From NCBI GenBank assembly GCA_964449465.1, contig CAYVBK010000025.1, forward strand, positions 11,879 through 75,878: 64,000 nucleotides of DNA, read 5' to 3'. Below the pieces are notes generated by a model. That model saw nothing but the letters and a program-made list of their open reading frames with translations. It did no database searches and was not told where the DNA came from. Source of the stretch: CAYRXM01 sp964449465 (GTDB taxonomy: Bacteria; Chloroflexota; Anaerolineae; JAFGEY01). This document shows, piece by piece, positions 34,369 to 42,650 of this stretch. Within the stretch, counting starts at the first letter, position 1. Each line of letters begins with the position of its first letter. Position numbers and translations under genes: made by a program.

Positions 34369-34484
34369 CTGAAAAAGTCTATTTTTACCACAAAGGACAC
34401 CGAGAACACAAAGGTTTATGATGCTTTTGATCTGCTAGAAATACCTGGTGTCCTTTGTGTCTTGGTGGTGAGATGGCTTCTCAG
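34369..34484 (+). repeat. Dispersed intergenic repeat, copy 5
   Basis: Starts CTGAAAAAGTCT and ends TCTCAG. It contains ACCACAAAGGACACCGAG and GGTGTCCTTTGTGTCTTGG as internal near-inverted blocks and matches the reverse complement of 21262-21368. It occupies the gap between kinase 6 and the CLCA-like gene and spills into the open frame before kinase 6. Confidence 0.7.
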
Positions 34485-34494
34485 CCTGCTCCTC

Positions 34495-34526
34495 AGACCT
34501 CCGAGGTTTTACAACCTCGGAGGTCT
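34495..34526. terminator. Perfect hairpin (REP-like), possible terminator of the CLCA-like gene
   Basis: AGACCTCCGAGGTT and AACCTCGGAGGTCT form a perfect 14-bp stem with loop TTAC, 19 bases after the CLCA-like stop in the minus direction. There is no U-run, so a REP-type mRNA-stabilising or transposable palindrome is equally possible. A shorter relative (CCTCCGAGG) is at 21372-21380. Confidence 0.55.
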
Positions 34527-34544
34527 ATCAGAGGTTGATAAAAA

Positions 34545-37500
34545 TCAAGGTGTGCTGGCGTTCTTGAGCGTCAGCGGCAAATAGACCACGTTGCCCACCG
34601 GCCTGACCTGTACCTGGGTGTTGGTAAAGCGTTCAAAGTTGAATCCTACCGGCCAGGTCTGTGGGTCGCGCAGGTTGTCGTTGGGGTCTATGGCCAGCGA
34701 CACGCTCGACTCGGTGAAAAAGGCCGTGCCATAATAGTTGGCAAACAGTACCGAGATGTGATATTCGCCCACCATCGGCGGGTTGATCAGGGCAGCATAG
34801 AATCCGTCTTGGGCTACCGCGTCGGGGGCGATGCCGTCATCGGCAAACACCACTGGCATCTGGTTGCCATCGGGCAGGGTGACGGTGGCGGTGACAAAGG
34901 CGCCGGCTACCGGCACGCCCGCCCGCAGCGTGGCGCGCAAGACGATGGGCGCAGGCAGATTGATCACGCTGCCGCCCGCCGACTCGACTGCTGCGGCCAG
35001 GGTGCCGCTGATGGCCCGGCTGGCGCTGCCGGCCCAATAGATCAGGTCTATGCCGGGGTTGGCCGGGTCGGTGGCCATGCCTTGCAGCAGCCATGTGCCG
35101 GTCAGCGGCGCTATGGTGCTGAAAATGTTCAGTGTACCGATGCCGGGAGCGTCTTGATAGAGCGGGACGGGATACATGGTGCCTTCTGGATCGGTCAGTT
35201 GCATGGTGACAGAGAGCGGATTGCCGCGATAGGCCACGGCCACCTGCAAGCGGTCCAACGAAATGTCTACGTCAATTGGCACACCAAAAGGCGCGCTGCC
35301 CACCAGTTTGGTCATGCCCATCTTGAGGGTCACGTCTACTAGCGGTGAGGTGGCCTGATTGGCGTTCTGCAAAGCCGTGAACAGCGAGGTCAGCCCACTG
35401 CCGCCGCCGGCCCCGCCGCCGACAAAGGCGTGCATGCCGCCGGTTTGGGCGGCCAGTTCGTGCAACATGTCGGCCAGATCGTCATCGCCGCCATAGCCAA
35501 AAGTATACACCTGAATGCCCGCATCTTGAAACTGGGAAATCAGGTCCAGCGGATAGGCACCCACAGAGCTTTGGCGATGGCCGATCAGGTAAACCACCCG
35601 CGTGGTGTCGGTGGGGATGGTGGGAGCGGTCAGCCCTTGCAGTGCCATCTGCAAAGCCGCGCCGATGTTGGTCTCCTCGCCGCCTTGCACGATGTTCTGG
35701 ATGGCGGTCTTGATCAACGGGCGGTTGGCCGGATTGTTCAGGGTCAGCGGCAGCACCATTTCGGCTGCGTCGTGATAGGTGACGATGCCCAACGTGTCTT
35801 CCGGCGGCAGCCAGTCTACCAGCAGACCCAGGGCCAGTTTGGCATTGTTCAACTGGTCGCTGGCAATCATGCCGGCCGAGGCATCCAGCACCAGTTGGCG
35901 ATAGACGCCCGGCTCGCCGACCTGTGCGCCTACATCGGCGTCGCCCGGCATATCTGCCACGCCGGCCATGCCGCTGCCGCTGCTCCACACAAATTGCAAC
36001 GAACTGCGTGCCTGGGTGCGCTGACCGGGCAGTTGGAGCGAGGGCGATTGGCCCGATCCCGGCGCTGCGGTCACCAGTTCAGAGTGATAGAGGCGCGTCG
36101 GCAGGCTGGCACGCTGTCCATTGCGCGGGTCTTGCGAAACGGGCCGGCGCAGAGTGTCCCACCCGCTGGCGCCATAGCAGCGACGTTGAGCATTGTTATA
36201 GCTGGAAGGGTTGTTGATGGCAGTAGAAAAGTTGAGCCAGTTGAAACTAGGGCTGGACAGGCCGCAGTTTTGGCGGGCATTCCACTGCGAGTTCATGATC
36301 GAGTTGGACACGGCATTGTCGCCGGAAAGCGGTGTGCCGATCCAACTGCTTGAACTCGAGCTGCCCCTGTATTCGTCGTAAAGCGAGTAAAAATAATGTC
36401 CAAACTCGTGGGCCAGGGTGTAACCGCCACCCTCATAGCCGCACTCGTTGGCCAGAAAATTGGTGCTTTGGAACACATCGCACATCTGGATGCGTAGGCC
36501 GCCCTGCGGGTTGGCATAGCCCGAAATGTGAGCATTGGGCCAGCAGTTTTGAATCCACACCACATGCGAGCGGTCGCTGTTGGCCCCGTTGACATAAAAG
36601 GTGATCTTGCGCAGCTTGTTGGCCCCGTTCGAGGCCTCGTATACGCCGTCGGCGAAATAGCGCATGACGGTTTCATATTTGGCACGGTCGGTGCTGTTGG
36701 GGTTGCGGTACAGCGATACGGTAATGTCCACCGGCATGCTGGTGGCTCCGCCGCCGGTGAGGGCGTTGGCCGTGTTGCTGTAGGCCGAGTTGCCATAGCT
36801 GTTATAGGCGCGCACGCGATAGTAATAGCGCGTGTTGCTGCTCAGGCCGCTGTTGGAATAGGTGGTGGCGCCGTTGACGATGGCGGCAATCTGACTCCAA
36901 CCGCTGCTGCCGGTGAGCGAACGCTCGATCTTGAACTGGGTGGCTCCGTTGCCCCGCCACGACAGGTTGATCCGATCCGAGCCGGCCGCGGTTGCGCTCA
37001 GGTTGGTCGGCGCGGGGGGCAGGCCATAAGCGCCCACCACCACATCATCCACCTGCCACCACCAGGCCCAGTAGGCGTTGTAATAGTGGAAACGGACGAT
37101 CACACTGGAGCGGCCGGCTGCCAGTGAGCTGAGATTGAGGTTGACCGTGCCGGCATAGTCCGACGTGCGTCGCCACACGTTGGTCCAACTGCTGCCGCCG
37201 TTGTTGCTCACGTCTACATCGCCCACCGAGCTGCCATAGCCGCGATAGTGGGTCTTGAACTGGAGCTGCACGTTGGTGTACGAGGAGAGGTTCATCGCCG
37301 GTGTGCGCAGTTCGGTGTTCATGGTAAAATAGCCACCCCAGTCACTGTCGGCGATGGCCATGCCGCCGCCCCCGCCAGTGTTGTTGGAGCGGCCGGCCGG
37401 GTTGTTGAACCGCCAACCTACGCTGCCATTGTTGATGCGCACCGACCAGCCGGCCGGCTGTGCGCCAGAAGAAAAGGACTCGCTCAGCACTGTGGCCGCT

Positions 37501-37625
37501 GGCGCAACCTCTTGGGGGGATGACACCGCTTGAACTGTTGGCTGCATGGCCAGGCCGAGCAGCACCATCAAGATTACGCTCAAAATACGAACAAGATGAT
37601 TGATTTTCATCAAACGGTTTTTCAT
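34545..37625 (-). CDS. Secreted CLCA-like metalloprotease/vWA protein with FnIII domain
   Basis: 1026 aa from the ATG at 37625 (AGGAG 6 bases upstream). An N-terminal signal peptide (to about residue 34, TVQA) leads into a MAM/jelly-roll-like domain (about 45-200, ESFSSGAQPAGWSV through WQVDDVVVGAYG) and one FnIII domain (about 205-290). A zinc-metalloprotease domain follows (about 295-510). Its motif HEFGH (406-410), then DEY 7 residues after the last His, aligns column for column with HEWAH...DEY of animal CLCA proteins. A vWA domain (about 575-745) keeps Asp and Ser of its metal site (DASAGM) but lacks the second Ser. Beta-sandwich domains complete the protein. The inferred role is an extracellular self-processing protease/adhesion factor, placed between kinases 6 and 7. 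Confidence 0.8.
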   Translation of the reverse strand: MKNRLMKINHLVRILSVILMVLLGLAMQPTVQAVSSPQEVAPAATVLSESFSSGAQPAGWSVRINNGSVGWRFNNPAGRSNNTGGGGGMAIADSDWGGYFTMNTELRTPAMNLSSYTNVQLQFKTHYRGYGSSVGDVDVSNNGGSSWTNVWRRTSDYAGTVNLNLSSLAAGRSSVIVRFHYYNAYWAWWWQVDDVVVGAYGLPPAPTNLSATAAGSDRINLSWRGNGATQFKIERSLTGSSGWSQIAAIVNGATTYSNSGLSSNTRYYYRVRAYNSYGNSAYSNTANALTGGGATSMPVDITVSLYRNPNSTDRAKYETVMRYFADGVYEASNGANKLRKITFYVNGANSDRSHVVWIQNCWPNAHISGYANPQGGLRIQMCDVFQSTNFLANECGYEGGGYTLAHEFGHYFYSLYDEYRGSSSSSSWIGTPLSGDNAVSNSIMNSQWNARQNCGLSSPSFNWLNFSTAINNPSSYNNAQRRCYGASGWDTLRRPVSQDPRNGQRASLPTRLYHSELVTAAPGSGQSPSLQLPGQRTQARSSLQFVWSSGSGMAGVADMPGDADVGAQVGEPGVYRQLVLDASAGMIASDQLNNAKLALGLLVDWLPPEDTLGIVTYHDAAEMVLPLTLNNPANRPLIKTAIQNIVQGGEETNIGAALQMALQGLTAPTIPTDTTRVVYLIGHRQSSVGAYPLDLISQFQDAGIQVYTFGYGGDDDLADMLHELAAQTGGMHAFVGGGAGGGSGLTSLFTALQNANQATSPLVDVTLKMGMTKLVGSAPFGVPIDVDISLDRLQVAVAYRGNPLSVTMQLTDPEGTMYPVPLYQDAPGIGTLNIFSTIAPLTGTWLLQGMATDPANPGIDLIYWAGSASRAISGTLAAAVESAGGSVINLPAPIVLRATLRAGVPVAGAFVTATVTLPDGNQMPVVFADDGIAPDAVAQDGFYAALINPPMVGEYHISVLFANYYGTAFFTESSVSLAIDPNDNLRDPQTWPVGFNFERFTNTQVQVRPVGNVVYLPLTLKNASTP

Positions 37626-37661
37626 GATTTCTCCTTGTCTTGATCGCAGTCCAAAAGGCAT

Positions 37662-37709
37662 CTACACGATGCCCTGTGAATGGAACCGAAACAAGCTCAC
37701 CTCCTTTCA
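37662..37709 (-). promoter_or_regulatory. Ribosome-binding site with full anti-SD match and a possible 10-codon leader
   Basis: At the kinase 7 stop (TGA 37707-37709) the minus strand reads AAGGAGGTGA (37706-37697), a complete complement of the 16S tail. Five bases later a TTG (37694) opens a 10-codon frame ending TAG (37662-37664). The next real gene starts at 37625 with its own AGGAG. This could be a leader peptide coupling to the CLCA-like gene, or a relic. Confidence 0.3.
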
Positions 37710-39689
37710 TCCTTTGTCCAGGTCTGCCACAATCCGCCGCGCCAGCGGATTGTCGGGGTCAATTTGCAAGGCTCTTTGCAAGGCGGCGGCGGCCTCGTTG
37801 GACTGTCCCAGAGCCAGATAACACAGGCACATACTGGCATGTGGGTCGGCGTCGCGCGGGTTAGCCATAGCCGCATGCTGATAAGCGCGGATGGCATCGG
37901 CCCATCGCTTTTGCTCAAAATAAATCTCGCCGATAAAATAATGTGCCAGGGCGTGATTGGGGTCTTGTTGCACTGCCTTTTGCCACTCTTGGAACGCCTG
38001 GCGCGTGTTGCCCTTTTTGCGCTGAATCAACCCCATCAGAAAGGATGATTCGGCAGCATTGGGGTTCTGCCGCTGAAGCTCTTTGATCAGCTGCTCGGCC
38101 TCGCTCACCCGATTGGCCTGGAGATAGCACATAGCCAGGCGCGCCTGGATCTGTGCATCTTGTGGATGGGCGCGGGCCAGTCGCTCCAAAATGGGCAGGG
38201 CTTTGGAATATCGCCCGGCGGCAAATTCCACGTCGGCCAGCAGGCTGCCCAGATCATCATCGTTGGGAGCCAGTTGATAGGCCAGTTCGAGCGTTTGCAA
38301 GCCTTGTGAGAGTTGATCGGTAGACAGGTAGACCATGCCCAACTGTGTGTGGATGGCGGCATCGCGAGGGTGTTTTTGCGCGCCGCTCTCCAGGCAGGCG
38401 ATGGCCTCGCGCGGGCGATCTAGCTGCGCATAGCATTGCCCCAAACCGAGGTACAGCCCGGCCTCGTCGGCGCCCAATCGTATGGCCTGCTCATAGGCTT
38501 GTGCCGCCAGCTCAAACCGCCCGGTCTGGAGATGGGCGTCGCCCTGCGCCATCAGTGGGCGGATTTGGGCGCGCGCATCCGGTGGCGTGCCCGGCGCAGG
38601 CGGCAGTGGGGAGCGGCAGCGCGAGCAAAAGCGTGCCGTGGCGCGGTTCATCGCCCCGCATTGCAGGCAGGGCCGGTCGGTGCTGCTCAGGGGGCTGCGG
38701 CAGCGCGAGCAGAAGCGCGCCCCAGCGCGGCACATGTTGCCGCAAACCGGGCAGCGCACCTGCGATGGCGGTTGGCCGGGCTGTGGCGATGGGATCGCGG
38801 GCGATGGGATCGCGGGCGCAACCGGCGGCAGCGTTGCCTGTGCGGCCAGGGCTGCATCTACCAGCGGCGTGAGCGCGGTGGCCAGTTCGCCGGCGTTTTG
38901 ATAACGGTGCAGGGCGTTCAAATCCATCGCCTTGAGGATGATTTCGTTCAATGCCGGGGCTACCGCCGAATTGATCTGGCGCGGCGGGGTCAAAGTCAAC
39001 TCTTTGGTCATGCGGTCAAAGCCGTCCGGCGGCAGGCGCATGGTCAGCAGACAATACAGCGTTGCCCCTAGCGCATAGACATCTGAGCGGGTGTCGGTGC
39101 TGCCGGCGTACTGCTCTGGCGGCGAAAAGCCCTGCGACACAGCCCTGGCCATGCGCTGCGTCTTGGTTTGTGGATCGATCTTGGCGATGCCAAAATCTAC
39201 CAAAATGGCCCGTCCTTCGGCGTTCAGGCGGATGTTGGCCGGCTTGATGTCGCGGTGAACGATCGCCGGCTGTCGGCTGTGCAAATAGGCTGTCGCCTCG
39301 CACACCTGCGCCATCCAGATCAACACCTGTCCCACCGGCAACGGTCGGCGCGTACGCTCTGCCTCAATGATCACCTCGAGCAGGTCGTGCCCCTCGATAT
39401 AGTCCATCACCAGGTACTCGCTGCGCCCGTCGGGGAAAAAGTCTGAAACGTGGACCAGGCCAGAGTGATTCAAAGAGGCCAGCAGTTGCGCCTCGCGCCG
39501 GAAAAGCTGCCGTGACTCGGAGGTCGGGTCGGCCAGTTCCTTGATCGCCACCTGCCGCCCGGCCAGGCGGGTGTCTTGGGCCAAATAGACCGCGCCATAG
39601 CCGCCCTGGCCCAGCTTTTTGACGATTTGATAGCGTCCGCGATCCAGCGAGTGACCGAGCGGTAATGTCGGTGGAGGTTGAGATGACAT
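37707..39689 (-). CDS. Ser/Thr kinase 7 with double zinc ribbon and TPR repeats
   Basis: 660 aa from the ATG at 39689; upstream codons lie in a MITE-like element. Kinase domain about 20-278: GQGGYGAVYLAQD, VAIKEL, IVHRDIKPANIRL, DFGIAKID and AVSQGFSPPEQYAG. There is no membrane helix, so it is the only clearly soluble kinase of the array. Two zinc ribbons (CPVCGNMCRAGARFCSRC and CLQCGAMNRATARFCSRC, about 312-370) precede about seven tetratricopeptide repeats (385-655; for example LYLGLGQCYAQLDRPREAI and ALAHYFIGEIYFEQKRWADAI). TPR and zinc ribbons are protein-protein platforms, so this kinase may gather cytosolic clients for the membrane network. Confidence 0.9.
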   Translation of the reverse strand: MSSQPPPTLPLGHSLDRGRYQIVKKLGQGGYGAVYLAQDTRLAGRQVAIKELADPTSESRQLFRREAQLLASLNHSGLVHVSDFFPDGRSEYLVMDYIEGHDLLEVIIEAERTRRPLPVGQVLIWMAQVCEATAYLHSRQPAIVHRDIKPANIRLNAEGRAILVDFGIAKIDPQTKTQRMARAVSQGFSPPEQYAGSTDTRSDVYALGATLYCLLTMRLPPDGFDRMTKELTLTPPRQINSAVAPALNEIILKAMDLNALHRYQNAGELATALTPLVDAALAAQATLPPVAPAIPSPAIPSPQPGQPPSQVRCPVCGNMCRAGARFCSRCRSPLSSTDRPCLQCGAMNRATARFCSRCRSPLPPAPGTPPDARAQIRPLMAQGDAHLQTGRFELAAQAYEQAIRLGADEAGLYLGLGQCYAQLDRPREAIACLESGAQKHPRDAAIHTQLGMVYLSTDQLSQGLQTLELAYQLAPNDDDLGSLLADVEFAAGRYSKALPILERLARAHPQDAQIQARLAMCYLQANRVSEAEQLIKELQRQNPNAAESSFLMGLIQRKKGNTRQAFQEWQKAVQQDPNHALAHYFIGEIYFEQKRWADAIRAYQHAAMANPRDADPHASMCLCYLALGQSNEAAAALQRALQIDPDNPLARRIVADLDKG

Positions 39690-39723
39690 AAGAGTCCTTT
39701 TTATCTGGACAAGGGTGACTCCA

Positions 39724-39849
39724 CTGAAAAAACTCAACAAGGTGCCCGTCACCTGAATTCGACTGAATATGGTTATGCTTTAGAAGTGTCGAATTTTCGT
39801 AAAAATTCACCAAAGTGACGGGCACCTGAGCTGCAACGACTTTTTTCAG
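39724..39849. mobile_element. MITE-like element with nested terminal inverted repeats
   Basis: About 126 bases between kinase 7 and the FHA-ABC gene. The outer ends are CTGAAAAAA (39724-39732) and TTTTTTCAG (39841-39849). Nested inside are AGGTGCCCGTCAC and GTGACGGGCACCT, then CGAATT-type arms around an AT-rich centre. No coding capacity and no target-site duplication could be assigned with confidence. The outer ends match those of the dispersed repeats elsewhere in the window. Confidence 0.6.
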
Positions 39850-39865
39850 GAAAGCCAAGGGTGAT

Positions 39866-42598
39866 CTAGACCACGTCTTTGCGCTTTTGCACCAGCCAGG
39901 TCAATCCGCCAAAGGCCAGGGCAAATGCCATCAGAACGGCCCAACGAGTCAGCAGGTGAGCGGTGGTGGAATCATAGCTGACATTGAACTTGAAATCGGG
40001 CGTCTGCTTGATTTGCCCGTTGATGCAAGGCGATTCGGCCTGGCTCAGGCCGCGCCGGAGCTGTTCATTCTCAAACTCGACGCAACTCACACTGGCGGCC
40101 CGGCGCTCCGGCAGGTTCACCGTATCGCCCAGCGCCTCCAACGTCCAGCGCGAGGTGGTCAGATAGGAAATCGGTTTGGCCAGGTCGGGCAGGTCAAAGA
40201 TGGCTCCGGCAAAAAGAATCTGCACAAACAGCACGATCAAAATCACATAGATGACCGTGTTTTGGCTGCGTGCCAGCGCCGAGATCAGCAGTCCGGCGGC
40301 AATGTTGGCCAGTGAGGCCAGGAACAGGGTGATATACATCTCGATGGCTGCCGGCAGCATGACCCCATTGGCTGGATATTCGACCCGCAAACGCACTACC
40401 AACAAGAGCAGCAGGCATTGGATGGCGGCAAACAGGGCCAGCACGGCCATTTTGGACAGCAAATAAGGCACAATTTTCAAGTTGACCATGCGTTCGCGGG
40501 CATAGATGGCCTCTTCTTTGATGATCTCGTACGCTGCGGCAAAAATGCCCAGCAGGTTGGCCGAGAGGGACAGCATAAAAAGCAGTCGCTGCGCCGCACC
40601 GACCATGATATAGGAGGCTTGAAATTTTTCATCGTCATTTGTCGGGTCTTGTTCCAGCCGCTTATCGGCGATCTCTTGCTGGATTTGTTCGCGTATCTGA
40701 TCGGGCGGCTTGCCCACCAGGTCTTGCGGTTTGGCCATGATCAACAAGAGCAGGCCGATCAGCGGCATGACGGCCAGCAAGATAAACAGGCTCATCTTGT
40801 CGCGACGGATCAGGTCGAAATATCGCCGCGCCAGCACGGCAAACTGCTGTATGGCCGAGCCGCGCCGTTTTGTTGGCTGTGGCGGCGCAGCCGGGCCGGG
40901 TGGTGGCGGGTTGATTTGCAGCCGCCCGCTGACATACTGCCGGTATTGCGGTGAGGCTTGAAAGCAGGCGGCCCATACCTGTGCTGTAGACGGGTTGGGC
41001 ATAGCCGTACTCAGTTGCTGGTAATGAGGCTGTAAGCGCGGCGGCAGCGAATTCTGCACCGGGTCAATGGGCTGGCCTAAACGGGCGTAAATGTCGGCAA
41101 AGTCGGTCGCATCGAAAAAGGCCAGTGCTTCTTGCGGTGGGCCAAAAAAGACCAGATAGCCGTCGGCCATAAAAGCCACGTGGGTGCATTGGGCAATGTT
41201 GGCGGTGGCATGTGTCACCAGCACGATGGTGCGACCGGCGTCGGCGAGCTGGCGCATGGTGTACATCATCTTTTTCTCCAGGCCGGGGTCCAGGCCCGAA
41301 GTTGGCTCGTCAAGAAAGAACAGGCCAGGGTTGGCCAGCAATTCTGCGGCAATGCTCACCCGCTTGCGCTGCCCGCCGCTGAGTTGATTGACCTGCTTGT
41401 CGGCGTGTTGGGCCATTTCAACCTGAGACAAGGCCTCTTGAACGCGCCGTTGCACCTCGGCCGGGTCGGCATCGGGCAGGCGGAGTTGCGCCGCATAGGT
41501 CAGCGCGCTGCTCACCGTGAGGTGGCCGTGAATGATATCGTCTTGCGGCACATAGCCCAAAATGCTGCGGTAGGCGGCAAAATTGGCATACAGGTCATCG
41601 CCGTTGATCAACACCTGTCCATCGGCGGGGGTAAAACCGCTGAGGGCTTTCATCAAGGTGCTTTTGCCCGCCCCGCTGCCGCCCACCAGGGCCACAAATT
41701 CGCGCGGATAGATAGACAGCGACACATCTTGCAGGATCAGTTTGCGCGTGGGGGCTTGGGGCCTGCCCAGATTTTTCAGCGACAGGCCGCCGCCGATCTT
41801 GACCTCGCGTTTCAGGTTTAGCGCGTCCAGCCGATAATTGCCGCCTGGCGTGTACTGCGTCAGGCCGGCCTGATCGTAGACCAGCTTGAACGGGCCAATC
41901 TTGATTACGTCGCCATTTTGTAGCGAGCAGTCGCCGCGCACTGGTTGACCATTGACAAACGTGCCATTGCTGCTGTTCAAATCGCGCAGCACAGCGCCTT
42001 GAGGCGTTTGTTCCAGGCGGGCATGCTGTCGCGAAACAGACGGGTGGTTCAAGTGAATCTGGCAGGCCGGATCGCGCCCCATCGTCACCGTTGCTTGCTG
42101 TTGGAGGTTGAGCCGCCCCAGCGGAATGGTCTGTACCGGCTGGTCGGCGGCGCCGGCAGCCTGATAGATGAATCCCACCGAGTTGCCGCGCGCATCGCCC
42201 ATGCGGATCATATCGCCGTTGCTCAGCTTGTGGCTGGCTGCGATCTTGGATCCGTTGACCGAGGTGCCGTTGGTGCTGCCCAAATCGGTGAGCCAATGCT
42301 CTGTGCCGCGCTGTTCGATCTGGGCGTGTCGGCGCGAGACGGCCGGATTTTGTGTCACAATGTCGCTGGCCGGGTCGCGCCCGACGATCATTAGCGGCCG
42401 AGATAAAAGAACCGGTCGCTCGATCTGGCCCGGTTCTTGCACGATCAGTTGAGCTGTCGCACCTAGAACGCGGGTTTGGTTGAAAGCGGATGCCGGAGGG
42501 AGCGATGAATCTGCTTGAACTGCCCGCCCGCAAGCCGCACAAAAGGCGGCATTGGGACGACTGAATTTGGCGCCGCAGTATTTGCAAAAATTGGACAT
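39866..42598 (-). CDS. Zinc ribbon-FHA-FHA-ABC transporter (ABCG-like) fusion
   Basis: 910 aa. Zinc ribbon CKYCGAKFSRPNAAFCAAC (5-23). Two FHA domains at about 68-130 and 165-230, both with the phospho-Thr-binding pattern GRD...SRRHA/SRQHA and (S/L)(T/S)NGTxVNG. The ABC ATPase (about 268-495) has Walker A GGSGAGKST near 306, signature LSGGQRKRVSIA and Walker B LFFLDEPTSGLDPG. A linker leads to an ABC-2 membrane domain of about six helices (590-905). The nucleotide-domain-first, half-transporter layout is that of ABCG/WHITE-type exporters. Phospho-dependent FHA docking suggests transport gated by the surrounding kinases; the cargo is unknown. It lies 52 bases after kinase 8. Confidence 0.93.
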   Translation of the reverse strand: MSNFCKYCGAKFSRPNAAFCAACGRAVQADSSLPPASAFNQTRVLGATAQLIVQEPGQIERPVLLSRPLMIVGRDPASDIVTQNPAVSRRHAQIEQRGTEHWLTDLGSTNGTSVNGSKIAASHKLSNGDMIRMGDARGNSVGFIYQAAGAADQPVQTIPLGRLNLQQQATVTMGRDPACQIHLNHPSVSRQHARLEQTPQGAVLRDLNSSNGTFVNGQPVRGDCSLQNGDVIKIGPFKLVYDQAGLTQYTPGGNYRLDALNLKREVKIGGGLSLKNLGRPQAPTRKLILQDVSLSIYPREFVALVGGSGAGKSTLMKALSGFTPADGQVLINGDDLYANFAAYRSILGYVPQDDIIHGHLTVSSALTYAAQLRLPDADPAEVQRRVQEALSQVEMAQHADKQVNQLSGGQRKRVSIAAELLANPGLFFLDEPTSGLDPGLEKKMMYTMRQLADAGRTIVLVTHATANIAQCTHVAFMADGYLVFFGPPQEALAFFDATDFADIYARLGQPIDPVQNSLPPRLQPHYQQLSTAMPNPSTAQVWAACFQASPQYRQYVSGRLQINPPPPGPAAPPQPTKRRGSAIQQFAVLARRYFDLIRRDKMSLFILLAVMPLIGLLLLIMAKPQDLVGKPPDQIREQIQQEIADKRLEQDPTNDDEKFQASYIMVGAAQRLLFMLSLSANLLGIFAAAYEIIKEEAIYARERMVNLKIVPYLLSKMAVLALFAAIQCLLLLLVVRLRVEYPANGVMLPAAIEMYITLFLASLANIAAGLLISALARSQNTVIYVILIVLFVQILFAGAIFDLPDLAKPISYLTTSRWTLEALGDTVNLPERRAASVSCVEFENEQLRRGLSQAESPCINGQIKQTPDFKFNVSYDSTTAHLLTRWAVLMAFALAFGGLTWLVQKRKDVV

Positions 42599-42650
42599 TC
42601 CTGCTCCTCAAAGGTTGAGCTTGAGATGGTAGCGGCGTGCCCCTGCGCCG

